Shown one piece after another: positions 23,021 through 32,030 of a DNA stretch of 38,277 bases (position 1 is its first letter; every line of letters begins with the position of its first letter). Source of the stretch: CAADGY01 sp900696665 (GTDB lineage Bacteria > Acidobacteriota > Terriglobia > Bryobacterales > Bryobacteraceae). Both the position numbers and the translations under genes were made by a program. Under the pieces are notes generated by a model. The model saw nothing but the letters and a program-made list of their open reading frames with translations. It searched no databases and was not told the DNA's origin. The stretch is taken from the NCBI GenBank assembly GCA_035063885.1, contig JAPSFM010000040.1:1-38277 (forward strand), written 5' to 3'.

Positions 23021-24355
23021 CTATGGGTTCGTGAGCGCCGGGGAGGCGAGCAGATCCACTCCGGGTAGTTCGCTCATTCGTAATCCGAGCAGGCGGGACG
23101 CGGCCGGGGCGACGTCGATCATGCGCCCGCGAGCGACTCGGCGAGCCGGTATGCCGGGGCCGAAAGCGACGAATGTCGCGTCAAGAGCTTCCGGACCGGG
23201 TGCGTATCCGTGCGTTCCCTTGGTTGTTTCCGATACTGTGACCCAGGCTCCGGTGCGGCCGCTTCCGGCAGCCCAACCTTCCTTCATGCTCAGCGCAGCA
23301 AAAGCGTCCGGCCAGGCGTGCATTCGCTGCAACTCATCTTTCTCGATGATCCGGTCAATTCCGAAGCCACCGTCCCGTTTGAGTTCACCGAGCATCCGCA
23401 CGACGAGCGCTTTGGACTCCTCGTCGCCCGGGTCCTTCAGCACAAACGCCGAGCAGCCGCCCGCGTTGCGCACCGCCACTCGCCAGGAACCGGCGTCCGC
23501 GCCGCCAATGAGTCCCATGCTGGCGAGGAAAGCCTCGGGATGAAACAGCTTTTCGACCTTGAAAAACCCATGGTCGCTGACGATGATCCACCGGGTGTCT
23601 TTCGCAAGACCCGCCTGGGCCACGGCCTTCCGTAATTTGCCGATGGCCCGGTCGATGTTCTCGAGCGTCCGCAATGCAGGTTTGCTTTCCGGACCATGAA
23701 GGTGCTGATCGTGATCAAGGTCAACCAGGTGCACCAGCATCAGATGCGGCTTGCGCGCCTCGATCACAAATGCGGCCATATCCGACAGCAGGTCGTCGTT
23801 GTGCCCGCCCAGATCGACTTTGATTGCGCCACGAGCTTTCTCAAAGGCGCGCAATAGTCCGGGAGTGGGCAGGGAGCGGAACAGCAGGATATCGTCCTCA
23901 TTGCGGAAAGCGCGATATTCGGGGATATTGAAGTCGATGGGCGCCCCCACCGTCACCGGCCAGCCGACGGCGCTCGTCTTCAATCCGGCGGCCTTCGCGG
24001 CTTCCCAGAGTGTTGGAACTTTGATCAGCTCGGAGTACCAATACCACGCGCCATGGAGCTTTCGCTCCGGGTCGAACAGGGTGTTTGAGACGATGCCATG
24101 ATCGGCGGGGTAGCGCCCTGTCACCATCGTTGTATGGGTTGGGTAGGTCACTGTCGGAAAGACGCCAACCAACCCTTCGGATACGGTGCCACGGTCGCGA
24201 AACTCGATCAGATTCGGCAGGCGCAGCCCAAGTGATTCGGCGTTGCGCAGGGTCCGCGCCATCAGGCCGTCGACGCTGATAATTATGAGCCGGGGGGACG
24301 CCTGCTGGCCAGACAGGCTGAAGCAAACCAATAGTATCAGAGCGATGAGGCGCAT
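23021..24355 (-). CDS. Type I phosphodiesterase/alkaline-phosphatase-superfamily protein
   Basis: This 444-residue exported enzyme is of the nucleotide pyrophosphatase/phosphodiesterase (NPP) group. After a signal peptide (about 1-18) it has metal-binding IISVDGL, nucleophile region TYPTHTTMVTGRYP (Thr), HLVDLDHDQHLHGP, VSDHGF and GTHGY, together forming the two-zinc site. It would hydrolyse phosphodiesters or related phosphates in the periplasm. ATG 24355 is chosen for the signal peptide; GAGGAGGGA lies about 18 nt upstream, rather far, so the start is not certain. It follows the CusF-like gene by 65 bp on the same strand. Confidence 0.85.
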   Translation of the reverse strand: MRLIALILLVCFSLSGQQASPRLIIISVDGLMARTLRNAESLGLRLPNLIEFRDRGTVSEGLVGVFPTVTYPTHTTMVTGRYPADHGIVSNTLFDPERKLHGAWYWYSELIKVPTLWEAAKAAGLKTSAVGWPVTVGAPIDFNIPEYRAFRNEDDILLFRSLPTPGLLRAFEKARGAIKVDLGGHNDDLLSDMAAFVIEARKPHLMLVHLVDLDHDQHLHGPESKPALRTLENIDRAIGKLRKAVAQAGLAKDTRWIIVSDHGFFKVEKLFHPEAFLASMGLIGGADAGSWRVAVRNAGGCSAFVLKDPGDEESKALVVRMLGELKRDGGFGIDRIIEKDELQRMHAWPDAFAALSMKEGWAAGSGRTGAWVTVSETTKGTHGYAPGPEALDATFVAFGPGIPARRVARGRMIDVAPAASRLLGLRMSELPGVDLLASPALTNP

Positions 24356-24420
24356 AGGGGTTTTGAGGCGTGATCCCTCCTCACTGGAGTATACACGGAC
24401 CCAGATGACTTCCTGATGTA

Positions 24421-24738
24421 TCAAGGCGCCTTCGTCACGACCTCGATCTTGCCGATGTAATACTCGAGGTCGCGGACATAGACGATAGCCGTGATCCGGT
24501 CTCCCACCGCCAGTTTATCGAACTCGGCTTTGTCTTTAACCGGGAATTCCATTGTCATCGCATCCATCCAGCCCTCAATCTTCTCGTGGTTGATTCGCGC
24601 TACCTGGTTTGTCCTATCCAGTTGGACTACTTCACCGCGCATCAGATACTGCTTTTCCGGCTCCCGCGAGGTGGTTCCGCAGGAGACGGCAAACAGAAGA
24701 GAGAAGGCCAACAGAAGTCGAATCAGCGACATACGCAC
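24421..24738 (-). CDS. CusF-like copper-binding lipoprotein
   Basis: This 105-residue protein has a signal peptide ending in a lipobox-like AVSC (about 17-20), so it is probably a lipoprotein. The rest resembles CusF/DUF461-type small OB-fold proteins: YLMRGEVVQLDRTNQVARINHEKIEGWMDAMTMEFPVKD, with the Trp/Met residues that bind Cu(I) in CusF, then KLAVGDRITAIVYV. CusF passes periplasmic copper to the Cus efflux pump. No pump gene is beside it, so the metal role is family inference. Confidence 0.75.
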   Translation of the reverse strand: MRMSLIRLLLAFSLLFAVSCGTTSREPEKQYLMRGEVVQLDRTNQVARINHEKIEGWMDAMTMEFPVKDKAEFDKLAVGDRITAIVYVRDLEYYIGKIEVVTKAP

Positions 24739-24753
24739 AGTCTATCATCGGCA

Positions 24754-24782
24754 TTGACACCGGTCTCAACGTGGCGCACAAT
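24754..24782 (+). promoter_or_regulatory. Predicted sigma70-type promoter of the 44-residue membrane protein
   Basis: TTGACA (24754-24759), a 17-bp spacer and CACAAT (24777-24782). It lies about 30 bp upstream of ATG 24814 and just in front of the ribosome site. Confidence 0.55.
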
Positions 24783-24813
24783 GAGGGCAACGGATCGGGA
24801 GGAGGTTTTTCCG

Positions 24814-24948
24814 ATGGCGAGGGCGAAGACGCAAAGACACGATACGGATGAGCGGCCAGTCATCTACCTCGAGTTCGTGGCCGCTTCTTCCATTTTCTTC
24901 ATCGTTGCAATGGTCCTCTACATGGTATTCAGCTACCGGCCGACGTAG
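24814..24948 (+). CDS. 44-residue single-pass membrane protein
   Basis: This very small protein has its own promoter (24754-24782), a strong ribosome site (GGAGGAGG, about 9 nt upstream) and a sensible layout: a charged N-terminus (ARAKTQRHDTDERP) and one hydrophobic helix (about 21-40, VAASSIFFIVAMVLYMVFSY). The stop lies 1 bp before the cca stop on the other strand. The family is unknown; such proteins often tune membrane complexes or stress responses. I chose this start over the longer frame from 24586, which lacks signals. Confidence 0.7.
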   Translation: MARAKTQRHDTDERPVIYLEFVAASSIFFIVAMVLYMVFSYRPT

Positions 24949-26262
24949 CTATCTGAAAAGCGACTTTACCAGTTGGAGCGCTTCTTTCTTTGTATGAATA
25001 CGGCGCTCCAACTGGGCGTCTTCCACCGCCGTCAGCATCGCCGAAAATTGGGGCCCAGGTGTGTAGCCAGCCTCGATCAAGTCGTCCCCGGCGAGGAGCC
25101 GCGGTGGCTTCAGTTCTTCGGCTGGCAGGGATTCGAGCTTCTGCTTCACGTAGTAATAATTGTCCAGTTGACGATGGCTCGCGGTGCAATCGAGCCGGTG
25201 CAATTCCAGGTGCTCCTCGAACTTCTCCAGGCGCAGGAATCGCTTTAGCGTGCTGTCCTTCATTTGAAGCACGTCCTTGAAGCGCATGTGATGCGCCACC
25301 AGCGCTTCCACTTGCCGGATTTCGTCGTTCGAAAAGCGCAGGCGCGAAAGAATTCTTCGGGCCATCTCCACTCCGGCTTCTACGTGTCCATCAAAACGAA
25401 TACGTTCTGCCACCCGGAACGTGGGCGGCTTGCCGACATCGTGCAGCAGCACGCCCAAAGCCAGAGTGATGGTGGGTTCCCGAAGTCCTTCCAGCATCGT
25501 CAACGTATGCGTCCACACATCGCCTTCGGGGTGAAATTCCGGCGGCTGCGCGACTCCTTTCATTGCGGCTACTTCCGGGAGAACCTGCGTCAGCAGACCG
25601 GAGCCGTCCAGCAATTCAAAAGCGCGCCGCGCGCCGCCCTCGGTCAGCATCCGGGTCAATTCATCGCGCACTCTCTCGGCTGACACGTGACGGATGAGCG
25701 GGGCGAGGCTCTCCATCGCACGCATGGTGTTCTCGTCGATAGCGAAATTGAATCGCGCGGAGAACCGGATGGCGCGCAACATTCGCAGATGATCTTCCCG
25801 GAAGCGCTGTTCGGGTTCTCCTATGGCGCGGATGATGCCGGATTCCAGATCCTGCCTGCCGCCGACGAAATCCAGGACTTCTTTCGTGTCCGGGTCCATC
25901 AACATCGCGTTGATGGTGAAGTCCCGCCGGAGGACGTCGCGTTTTGGATCGGTCTCGAATTCGACTCGTCCCGGGCGCCTGCCGTCATGATATGCATGAT
26001 CGCTGCGGAATGTGGCAACCTCCACCTTGGCGCCGTTTTCGGGAACCAATATTACGCCGAAATGGGCGCCCACCGGTTGCGCACGCGGGAAGAGCCGCAA
26101 CACGTCCGACGGCGTCGCATTCGTCGCCACATCCAGATCCTTCGGTTCGATACCGAGCAGCAAGTCACGAACACAGCCGCCCACCAGGTAAGCCGAGTAT
26201 CCGCTCTGCCGCAGAGTCCGGACAATGTTTGCCGCGAGAACAGGCGCGGTGGTGTGGCTCAT
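24949..26262 (-). CDS. cca: CCA-adding tRNA nucleotidyltransferase
   Basis: This 437-residue enzyme belongs to the class II CCA-adding/poly(A) polymerase family. Motifs: YLVGGCVRDLLLG, the catalytic DxD (PKDLDVATNA), RRDFTINAM, and FREDHLRMLRAIRFSARF. The C-terminal HD domain has LLHDVGKPPTF. It adds or repairs the 3' CCA of tRNAs. The tRNA-Ser in this window encodes its own CCA, so here it would act mainly in repair. Class II enzymes include poly(A)-only forms, so pure CCA activity is inferred. Confidence 0.88.
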   Translation of the reverse strand: MSHTTAPVLAANIVRTLRQSGYSAYLVGGCVRDLLLGIEPKDLDVATNATPSDVLRLFPRAQPVGAHFGVILVPENGAKVEVATFRSDHAYHDGRRPGRVEFETDPKRDVLRRDFTINAMLMDPDTKEVLDFVGGRQDLESGIIRAIGEPEQRFREDHLRMLRAIRFSARFNFAIDENTMRAMESLAPLIRHVSAERVRDELTRMLTEGGARRAFELLDGSGLLTQVLPEVAAMKGVAQPPEFHPEGDVWTHTLTMLEGLREPTITLALGVLLHDVGKPPTFRVAERIRFDGHVEAGVEMARRILSRLRFSNDEIRQVEALVAHHMRFKDVLQMKDSTLKRFLRLEKFEEHLELHRLDCTASHRQLDNYYYVKQKLESLPAEELKPPRLLAGDDLIEAGYTPGPQFSAMLTAVEDAQLERRIHTKKEALQLVKSLFR

Positions 26263-26304
26263 TGCTTTAATCGTAGAATAGAGCCGGTAACACCTCTCCT
26301 CCTA

Positions 26305-28521
26305 ATGAGCTCGCAACCAGACCGTTCTATGGCCACGGCGAAAGTCGTCGTGGCGACGACGGTTGCACTATCGTTTATCTCGTTCTGGCGCGGCGCCGCC
26401 ATCGTACTCAGCGATCTGGCCTCCACCATGTTCTATGTCGGGGGCATCGTCGAGCGTGCCATCGGGAAGCCCGCGCCCTGGTTTGTCATCGGCGTTATGC
26501 TGTTCAGTTTTGCCGTGCGTTCGGTCTACATGGAGAGCTGCAGCATGTTCGTTCGCGGCGGCGTGTACGTCGTGGTTCGGGACAGCCTTGGCCCCTTTAT
26601 GGGCAAGCTTTCCGTCTCAGCCCTGGTGGTCGATTACGTCCTTACCGGACCCATTAGCTCCGTCAGTGCGGGGCAGTACCTGGGCCGCCTTTTCAATGAA
26701 TTGTCCGGCATGGCTGGCATGGGGCTCTACATCGACCCGAATGGTTTCGCCACGTTCTTCGGCGTCGGCGTAACCAGCTACTTCTGGTGGATGAATACCA
26801 AGGGCATCCACGAATCGAGCGGCAAGGCGCTACGCATCATGCAGATTACTACCGTAATGGTGGTCATCCTGCTCATCTGGTGCCCTGTCACGCTCCTGTG
26901 GCGCGGCGATGCCAACCTGCCGCCGGCACCCGTGCCGGAAAATCTCCGGTTTGACAGCCACTCGCTGGGATGGCTCCAGGGAACGTTCTGGCCGCAACTG
27001 GCCGGCGTGGCAATCATCATCGCGTTTGGCCATTCGCTGCTCGCCATGAGCGGATTTGAGACGCTCGCGCAGGTGTATCGCGAGATCGCTTATCCCAAGC
27101 TCAAGAATCTAAAAATCACTGCGAATATCGTCTGCACCTACGCGCTGCTCTCCACCGGGTTGATCTCGCTGTTCGCCGTGATGATTATTCCCGACTCAGT
27201 GCGGCCGCAGTACTACGACAACCTCATCGGTGGCCTCGCCATGAGCCTGGCTGGCCCGGAACTGTTGAAACTGGTCTTTCACACGTTTGTGGTCATCGTT
27301 GGAGGCCTTATTCTCTCAGGCGCCGTGAACACGGCCATAATAGGCGCGAACGGGGTTCTCAACCGCGTCGCCGAAGACGGTGTATTGCTGAATTGGTTTC
27401 GCAAGCCGCACCGCCGGTTCGGCACCACGTACCGCATCATCAACCTCATCACTCTGTTGCAGGTGGCTACCATTCTTGCCAGCCGCGGAGATGTATATCT
27501 GCTTGGTGAGGCGTACGCCTTCGGCGTGGTTTGGAGCTTTTTCCTGAAGGGCGTGGGCGTTCTCGCACTCCGCTTCCAACGCCACGACCAGGAATACAAG
27601 ACACCACTCAACCTTCACATCCGGGGAGTGGAGATCCCAATCGGCCTGGGATTGACGACCTTGCTGCTTTTCCTGGTGGCGATGGCGAACTTGCTCACCA
27701 AACAGGTTGCCACGGTTTACGGAGTTTCATTCACAGTGGTTTTGTTCTCCCTGTTCATAATCTCCGAACGCATCAGCAAAACCCGCCGCACGGCCGGCAA
27801 GCAGGCTCTGGAGGAGTTCAATCTCGATCATCAGCGGGATATCGAATCGCGAAGTCTTCGCGCGCGCCCCGGTTGCGTTCTGGTGGCGGTTCGCGATTAC
27901 ACGCGCATGGATCATTTCAGACGTGTGCTTCAGAAGACCAACGTGCGGCGCCACGATATCGTGGTCATGACCGTACGTCAGATGTCGGCGGGCGCGGGGG
28001 AATACGGGCTGACCGACCAGCAACTGTTCAGCGATTACGAACAGGAGCTATTCAGCCACGTCGTCGAAATGGCCGAGAAGGAAGGCAAGACGGTTGAACT
28101 TCTGGTAGTACCGGCCGAAGACCCATTCGATGCGATGGTGCAAGCGGCGGCGGCGCTGAAGGCCAGCCGCCTGGTGACGGGTGTATCCGCCAGGATGGCT
28201 TCGGAGGAGCTTGCGCGCCGGATCGGTCTTGCATGGGAGCGGCTTCCCGAACCCCGCCATGCGTTTTCACTGGAAATCATCAGCCCCGACCGGGATTCCA
28301 CGTATGTGAACCTGGGGCCGCATCCACCCCGGCTGTGGCCCGAAGACGTGGACCGGCTGCACGAACTCTGGCTCCAATTGGGCGAGGAGGAAGGGCTCGG
28401 TTCGAAATTACATCACCGGGATGTTGTCGGTGTGGCGTTGCGGCTTCTCGGCAATACCCTCAGCGGTCCCGAGCGGAACAAGGTGTTGGAAGAACTGCGG
28501 CGCGAACTGAGACGGGATTAA
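26305..28521 (+). CDS. APC-superfamily permease with C-terminal stress-protein-like domain
   Basis: This 738-residue protein begins with an APC-type amino-acid permease (about 1-490, 12 predicted helices), for example ATTVALSFISFWRGAAIVLSD, GPFMGKLSVSALVVDYVLTGPISSVSAGQYLG, and the unwound-helix region around GHSLLAMSGFETLAQVYREIAYPK. After the last helix (about 440-490) a cytoplasmic domain of about 250 residues (CVLVAVRDYTRMDHFRRVL, ELLVVPAEDPFDAMVQAAAALKASRLVTGVS) resembles a universal stress protein fold. Substrate unknown. The frame is open far upstream to 25687, but that part lies antisense to cca; ATG 26305 is preferred. No clear ribosome site. Confidence 0.82.
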   Translation: MSSQPDRSMATAKVVVATTVALSFISFWRGAAIVLSDLASTMFYVGGIVERAIGKPAPWFVIGVMLFSFAVRSVYMESCSMFVRGGVYVVVRDSLGPFMGKLSVSALVVDYVLTGPISSVSAGQYLGRLFNELSGMAGMGLYIDPNGFATFFGVGVTSYFWWMNTKGIHESSGKALRIMQITTVMVVILLIWCPVTLLWRGDANLPPAPVPENLRFDSHSLGWLQGTFWPQLAGVAIIIAFGHSLLAMSGFETLAQVYREIAYPKLKNLKITANIVCTYALLSTGLISLFAVMIIPDSVRPQYYDNLIGGLAMSLAGPELLKLVFHTFVVIVGGLILSGAVNTAIIGANGVLNRVAEDGVLLNWFRKPHRRFGTTYRIINLITLLQVATILASRGDVYLLGEAYAFGVVWSFFLKGVGVLALRFQRHDQEYKTPLNLHIRGVEIPIGLGLTTLLLFLVAMANLLTKQVATVYGVSFTVVLFSLFIISERISKTRRTAGKQALEEFNLDHQRDIESRSLRARPGCVLVAVRDYTRMDHFRRVLQKTNVRRHDIVVMTVRQMSAGAGEYGLTDQQLFSDYEQELFSHVVEMAEKEGKTVELLVVPAEDPFDAMVQAAAALKASRLVTGVSARMASEELARRIGLAWERLPEPRHAFSLEIISPDRDSTYVNLGPHPPRLWPEDVDRLHELWLQLGEEEGLGSKLHHRDVVGVALRLLGNTLSGPERNKVLEELRRELRRD

Positions 28522-28823
28522 ACGGATCCGGCTCTCCGTCCCCGCTTGCGGCCCTTCGACCCCTCCTCCGCAGGCACTGGGGTTTGCGCTTCAGCCGATG
28601 CGGGATCAACCGTGGCGAGGACCTCTTTGAAGAGTTCCATCTTCTTCAGGTCTTTCTTGGAGGGCGGCGCCTGTTCGTGACGGTAGTCGTGATCGTTATA
28701 ACAGGTTCTGCAGCGCACTTTTGCCGCTTGTCCATCGACAATCGACACAATCGAGTGGTTTGTAATGCGGCGGCACTTGACGCAATGATCATCGATGACA
28801 TCACCAAGGCGAATTTCGTCCAT
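28518..28823 (-). CDS. Small zinc-ribbon protein
   Basis: This 101-residue protein has two Cys pairs (CVKC at about 14-17 and CRTC at about 38-41), a compact zinc ribbon, then a basic Lys/Arg-rich C-terminal tail (SKGRKRGRRAG). It looks like a nucleic-acid-binding protein of unknown family. Its stop codon overlaps the permease stop convergently. It is divergent to the next gene, 46 bp away. Confidence 0.68.
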   Translation of the reverse strand: MDEIRLGDVIDDHCVKCRRITNHSIVSIVDGQAAKVRCRTCYNDHDYRHEQAPPSKKDLKKMELFKEVLATVDPASAEAQTPVPAEEGSKGRKRGRRAGSV

Positions 28824-28869
28824 GGAGGGCTCCGCTGGAAATTAAGTTGCAGTATATCAGAAAATCACA

Positions 28870-29442
28870 GTGGCGAACCCACGGTTTCAGACCAGCATCG
28901 GACCGATGGACGCCACCGCGGCCGAAGCCGCCATGATCCAGATGGAGTCGATTTTCGTAAATGCCAGAGCCAGAAAACTCGAGATGGAGATAGCCAAAGT
29001 GAGCGTGCCGCTTAAAGTAGTGGATGAGTTGAAATTGGACATCACAGCTTCGGAGCGCATCATCTTTCAAGCCACGCTCGAATCGATGCAGGAGGAAAAT
29101 TTGCGAACCGACACGGAACATGTGAGTGCAATGATCGACGAATACCGCGCCGGTGGACTCGCCGCGGTTGGCACGCACGATGTACTCCTGGCTCTGGCAA
29201 ACGGTCAGGTGGATACGCTGTTCGTCTGCACCGAACTCGAACAGATCCATCCCGGAAAGGAAGATCTGCACCGCGCTCTGGCCCCGGCTGTCGCGGAGTT
29301 GCCTGCGGGCGCTGGTGTTCGGGTCACCGATGCTTTGGTGAGGCAAGCCTATCAAACAGGCGCCCGGGTGAGGTTTATTGAAGACCCGGCACTGCTCGCA
29401 AATGTTGGAGGAGTGGGTGCGACGCTGAGATTCCGGTTTTGA
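28870..29442 (+). CDS. eRF1-like C-terminal half (possible truncated release-factor-like protein)
   Basis: This 190-residue protein resembles the C-terminal domain of bacterial eRF1-like proteins: LRTDTEHVSAMIDEYRAGGLAAVGTHDVLLALANGQVDTLFVCTEL and VRQAYQTGARVRFIEDPALLANVGGVGATLRF, a pelota/L7Ae-type fold. Full-length relatives have about 350-400 residues, so the N-terminal catalytic half is missing or lost. The start GTG 28870 has no clear ribosome site and sits 46 bp from a divergent gene, so the missing part is not simply upstream. Whether the half protein works is unknown. I place it by fold similarity only. Confidence 0.6.
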   Translation: MANPRFQTSIGPMDATAAEAAMIQMESIFVNARARKLEMEIAKVSVPLKVVDELKLDITASERIIFQATLESMQEENLRTDTEHVSAMIDEYRAGGLAAVGTHDVLLALANGQVDTLFVCTELEQIHPGKEDLHRALAPAVAELPAGAGVRVTDALVRQAYQTGARVRFIEDPALLANVGGVGATLRFRF

Positions 29443-29500
29443 ACTTTCGCACTATCGAGAGCCTGGAGGCTTGTGCTTCCGCCCCGAGTATGATTGAGAG

Positions 29501-30505
29501 ATGCGCGGGAAATGGATCTTGCTCGCCGGAATCGCCATCCTGGTGGCGGTAATCGCTGGTGCTCTTTCCGCGTTGTGGCGCGATCGGGTCGAGAGGGCCC
29601 GGCAGGCACAGGAAGAGGCCGGGACCAGAAAAGCGGGCCCCCCAGCCAGCGAAATCAGCCTTTCCGGAACAGTCCAGGCTCGGAATGTCGTGCCCGTGCC
29701 CGCCCCTGTGAACGGCACCCTGGAAATTTATTACGTGGAGGAAGGTCAGGAGGTTTACGAAGGACAACTGCTGGCCAGAATACGGAATACACGGCTCGAA
29801 ACAACGCGGGATGCGGCCTCTTCAGAACTGGAGCGCATTCAAACGCGTGTCAATAACCTGGAAAGCGCCATCATCTCCGGTCGCCTGGAGGCTTCCCGCG
29901 CCTCCGCCGATGCAAACCGCGCCCGCGCTGAGTTCGAACGGTTGGAAAAGCTGTACCAGCGCCAGCGTATGCTCTACAGCGAGGGTGCAACCCCTCGCCT
30001 GGTGTGGGAAAAGGCACAGAAAGACTATGAGACGGCGAAAGCCGAATACGAGGGCCTCCAGGAACTGGCGCGTCAGGCGGAATCGCGGCTTTCCTCGTCG
30101 ATCGGAGACTTGGATCAGGCGCGGGCAATGCTCAGCGAACGAACCGAGGAGTTCGAACACGCGCAGGCCGAATTGCGATCGGCCGAAGTGCACTCGCCCG
30201 TTGACGGTGTAGTGGTTGCGCGGCGGGGGCAAGCCGGCGATCCGGTGGATCCTGGAGTCCCGGACCTGTTGCGGATTGCTACGGAATTGAACTCCCTTCA
30301 AGTGACGATCAATCCCGATGCAGCTTCGCTTCCTCACATCCACCCCGGACAGCCGGCGATCGTGCAACTGCCGGAGGCCGGAAACGAATCTTTGCCCGGC
30401 CAGGTGATGGAGGTGCGGAACGGGATGGTGGTAGTCGCATTTCAGAGTCCGACTCAGGCTGTGAAACCGGGGCTTACGGCGCAGGTACGACTCAAGCTAA
30501 CATAA
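29501..30505 (+). CDS. HlyD-family membrane-fusion (efflux adaptor) protein
   Basis: This 334-residue protein has an N-terminal transmembrane helix (6-25), a first biotinyl-lipoyl-like half (GTVQARNVVPVPAPVNGTLEIYYVEEGQEVYEG), a long coiled-coil hairpin (about 105-225), the second half (SAEVHSPVDGVVVARRGQAGDPVD), and a beta-barrel domain. Such adaptors join an inner-membrane pump to an outer-membrane channel. No pump gene is next to it, so the partner is elsewhere. The ribosome site is weak (TTGAGAG). Confidence 0.85.
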   Translation: MRGKWILLAGIAILVAVIAGALSALWRDRVERARQAQEEAGTRKAGPPASEISLSGTVQARNVVPVPAPVNGTLEIYYVEEGQEVYEGQLLARIRNTRLETTRDAASSELERIQTRVNNLESAIISGRLEASRASADANRARAEFERLEKLYQRQRMLYSEGATPRLVWEKAQKDYETAKAEYEGLQELARQAESRLSSSIGDLDQARAMLSERTEEFEHAQAELRSAEVHSPVDGVVVARRGQAGDPVDPGVPDLLRIATELNSLQVTINPDAASLPHIHPGQPAIVQLPEAGNESLPGQVMEVRNGMVVVAFQSPTQAVKPGLTAQVRLKLT

Positions 30506-30512
30506 AATTCCC

Positions 30513-32030
30513 ATGCAATTTTTGAAGAACAGTTTGCTCGAGCTGGTCACCCAAACCTCCACGAATCTTCCTCCGGATGTGCGCGCCGCGATGGGCATTG
30601 CCCTGGAGCGGGAATCGGCCGGAACGCAGTCCTCGCAAGCGCTCGGCATCATCGCTACCAACATCGATATGGCGCGGGAGGACGAAGCTCCTATCTGTCA
30701 GGACACCGGCATGCCGACGTTTATCGTCCACACACCAGTGGGAACGAACCAGATTCAGATCCGCGACGCTATTCAAGAGGCGGTCGCGGAAGCGACAAAG
30801 AACGGTAAGCTGCGCCCGAACTCAGTCGATTCCCTGACCGGCAAGAACAGCGGTAACAACCTGGGGGAAGAAACTCCCGTCATTCATTTCGAGCAGTGGG
30901 AACAGGACGAGATCGAAGTAAAGCTGGTGTTGAAGGGCGGCGGTTGCGAGAATAAGAACATCCAATACTCGCTGCCTTGCGAACTCGATCACCTGGGCCG
31001 CGCGGACCGCAACCTGGAAGGCGTTCGAAAGTGCATCCTGCATGCCGTGTGGCAGGCGCAGGGTCATGGTTGCGCTCCGGGAGCTCTTGGCGTCTGTGTC
31101 GGCAGCGACCGGGGGCACGGTTATCATCTGGCGAAGATGCAGTTGTTCCGCACGCTCGATGATGTGAACCCGGTTCCGGAACTGGCGGAACTCGAAACCT
31201 CGATCATGCAGGAAGCGAACCGGCTGGGCATCGGCGCCATGGGGTTCGGAGGGAACGTATCGCTCATCGGCTGCAAGATCACCGCGGCGAATCGTCTGCC
31301 CGCCAGCTTCTTTGTATCCGTCGCCTATGACTGTTGGGCGTTCAGGCGGCTCGGCGTCCGGCTGGATGCGCGTGATGGAGCAATTACGGAATGGCTTTAC
31401 CGCGACCCTGAACGCCCCGTCACAAAGATGGCTGCCTCCACCGGCTTCTCGCTTACCGGACGCGAAGTGGTGCTCACACCGCCGCTGACGGAAGAAGCCG
31501 TCCGCGCGCTGAAGGTTGGTGACGTGGTCCTCGTGACAGGCGAAATCTTTACCGGACGCGACAACGTTCACCACCACCTGATGTCGCACGAACCCCCAGT
31601 GAATCTTCAAGGCGCCATCATTTATCACTGCGGTCCCGTAATGTTGAAGCAGGGCGAAGAGTGGACGGTGAAAGCCGCGGGTCCGACCACCAGCAGCCGC
31701 GAGGAGCCCTACCAGGCGGAAGTGCTGCGGCGTTACGGAGTGCGGGCGGTGATCGGAAAGGGCGGTATGGGAGCACGAACGCTCGCCGGTCTAAAGGAAA
31801 CCGGAGCGGTCTACCTGAATGCTATCGGAGGAGCGGCCCAATACTACGCACGCTGCATCGAGAAAGTATTAGGAGTACATTGGACGCAATTCGGCATCCC
31901 GGAATCCATGTGGCATCTGCGCGTCCGCAATTTTCCCGCCATCGTCACAATGGATTCGCACGGCAACAGCCTTCACGCCGATGTGGAGGCGCGGACCGGA
32001 GAAGCCCTGGAGGCGGTGCAGAAGGCGTAA
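30513..32030 (+). CDS. Class I fumarate hydratase (iron-sulfur)
   Basis: This 505-residue enzyme is a class I, oxygen-sensitive [4Fe-4S] fumarase (FumA/FumB type) with both domains on one chain. Motifs: EDEAPICQDTGMPTF, RKCILHAVWQAQGHGCAPGALGVC, and LIGCKITAANR, giving candidate cluster cysteines. The C-terminal domain has EIFTGRDNVHHHL, AGPTTSSREEPYQAEVL and GKGGMG. It converts fumarate to malate in the TCA cycle. It starts 7 bp after the HlyD gene and has no obvious ribosome site. Confidence 0.9.
   Translation: MQFLKNSLLELVTQTSTNLPPDVRAAMGIALERESAGTQSSQALGIIATNIDMAREDEAPICQDTGMPTFIVHTPVGTNQIQIRDAIQEAVAEATKNGKLRPNSVDSLTGKNSGNNLGEETPVIHFEQWEQDEIEVKLVLKGGGCENKNIQYSLPCELDHLGRADRNLEGVRKCILHAVWQAQGHGCAPGALGVCVGSDRGHGYHLAKMQLFRTLDDVNPVPELAELETSIMQEANRLGIGAMGFGGNVSLIGCKITAANRLPASFFVSVAYDCWAFRRLGVRLDARDGAITEWLYRDPERPVTKMAASTGFSLTGREVVLTPPLTEEAVRALKVGDVVLVTGEIFTGRDNVHHHLMSHEPPVNLQGAIIYHCGPVMLKQGEEWTVKAAGPTTSSREEPYQAEVLRRYGVRAVIGKGGMGARTLAGLKETGAVYLNAIGGAAQYYARCIEKVLGVHWTQFGIPESMWHLRVRNFPAIVTMDSHGNSLHADVEARTGEALEAVQKA

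Noticed and set aside
25687..26304. N-terminal extension of the permease frame
   Set aside because: This part is antisense to cca and lacks permease similarity; ATG 26305 begins the true protein.
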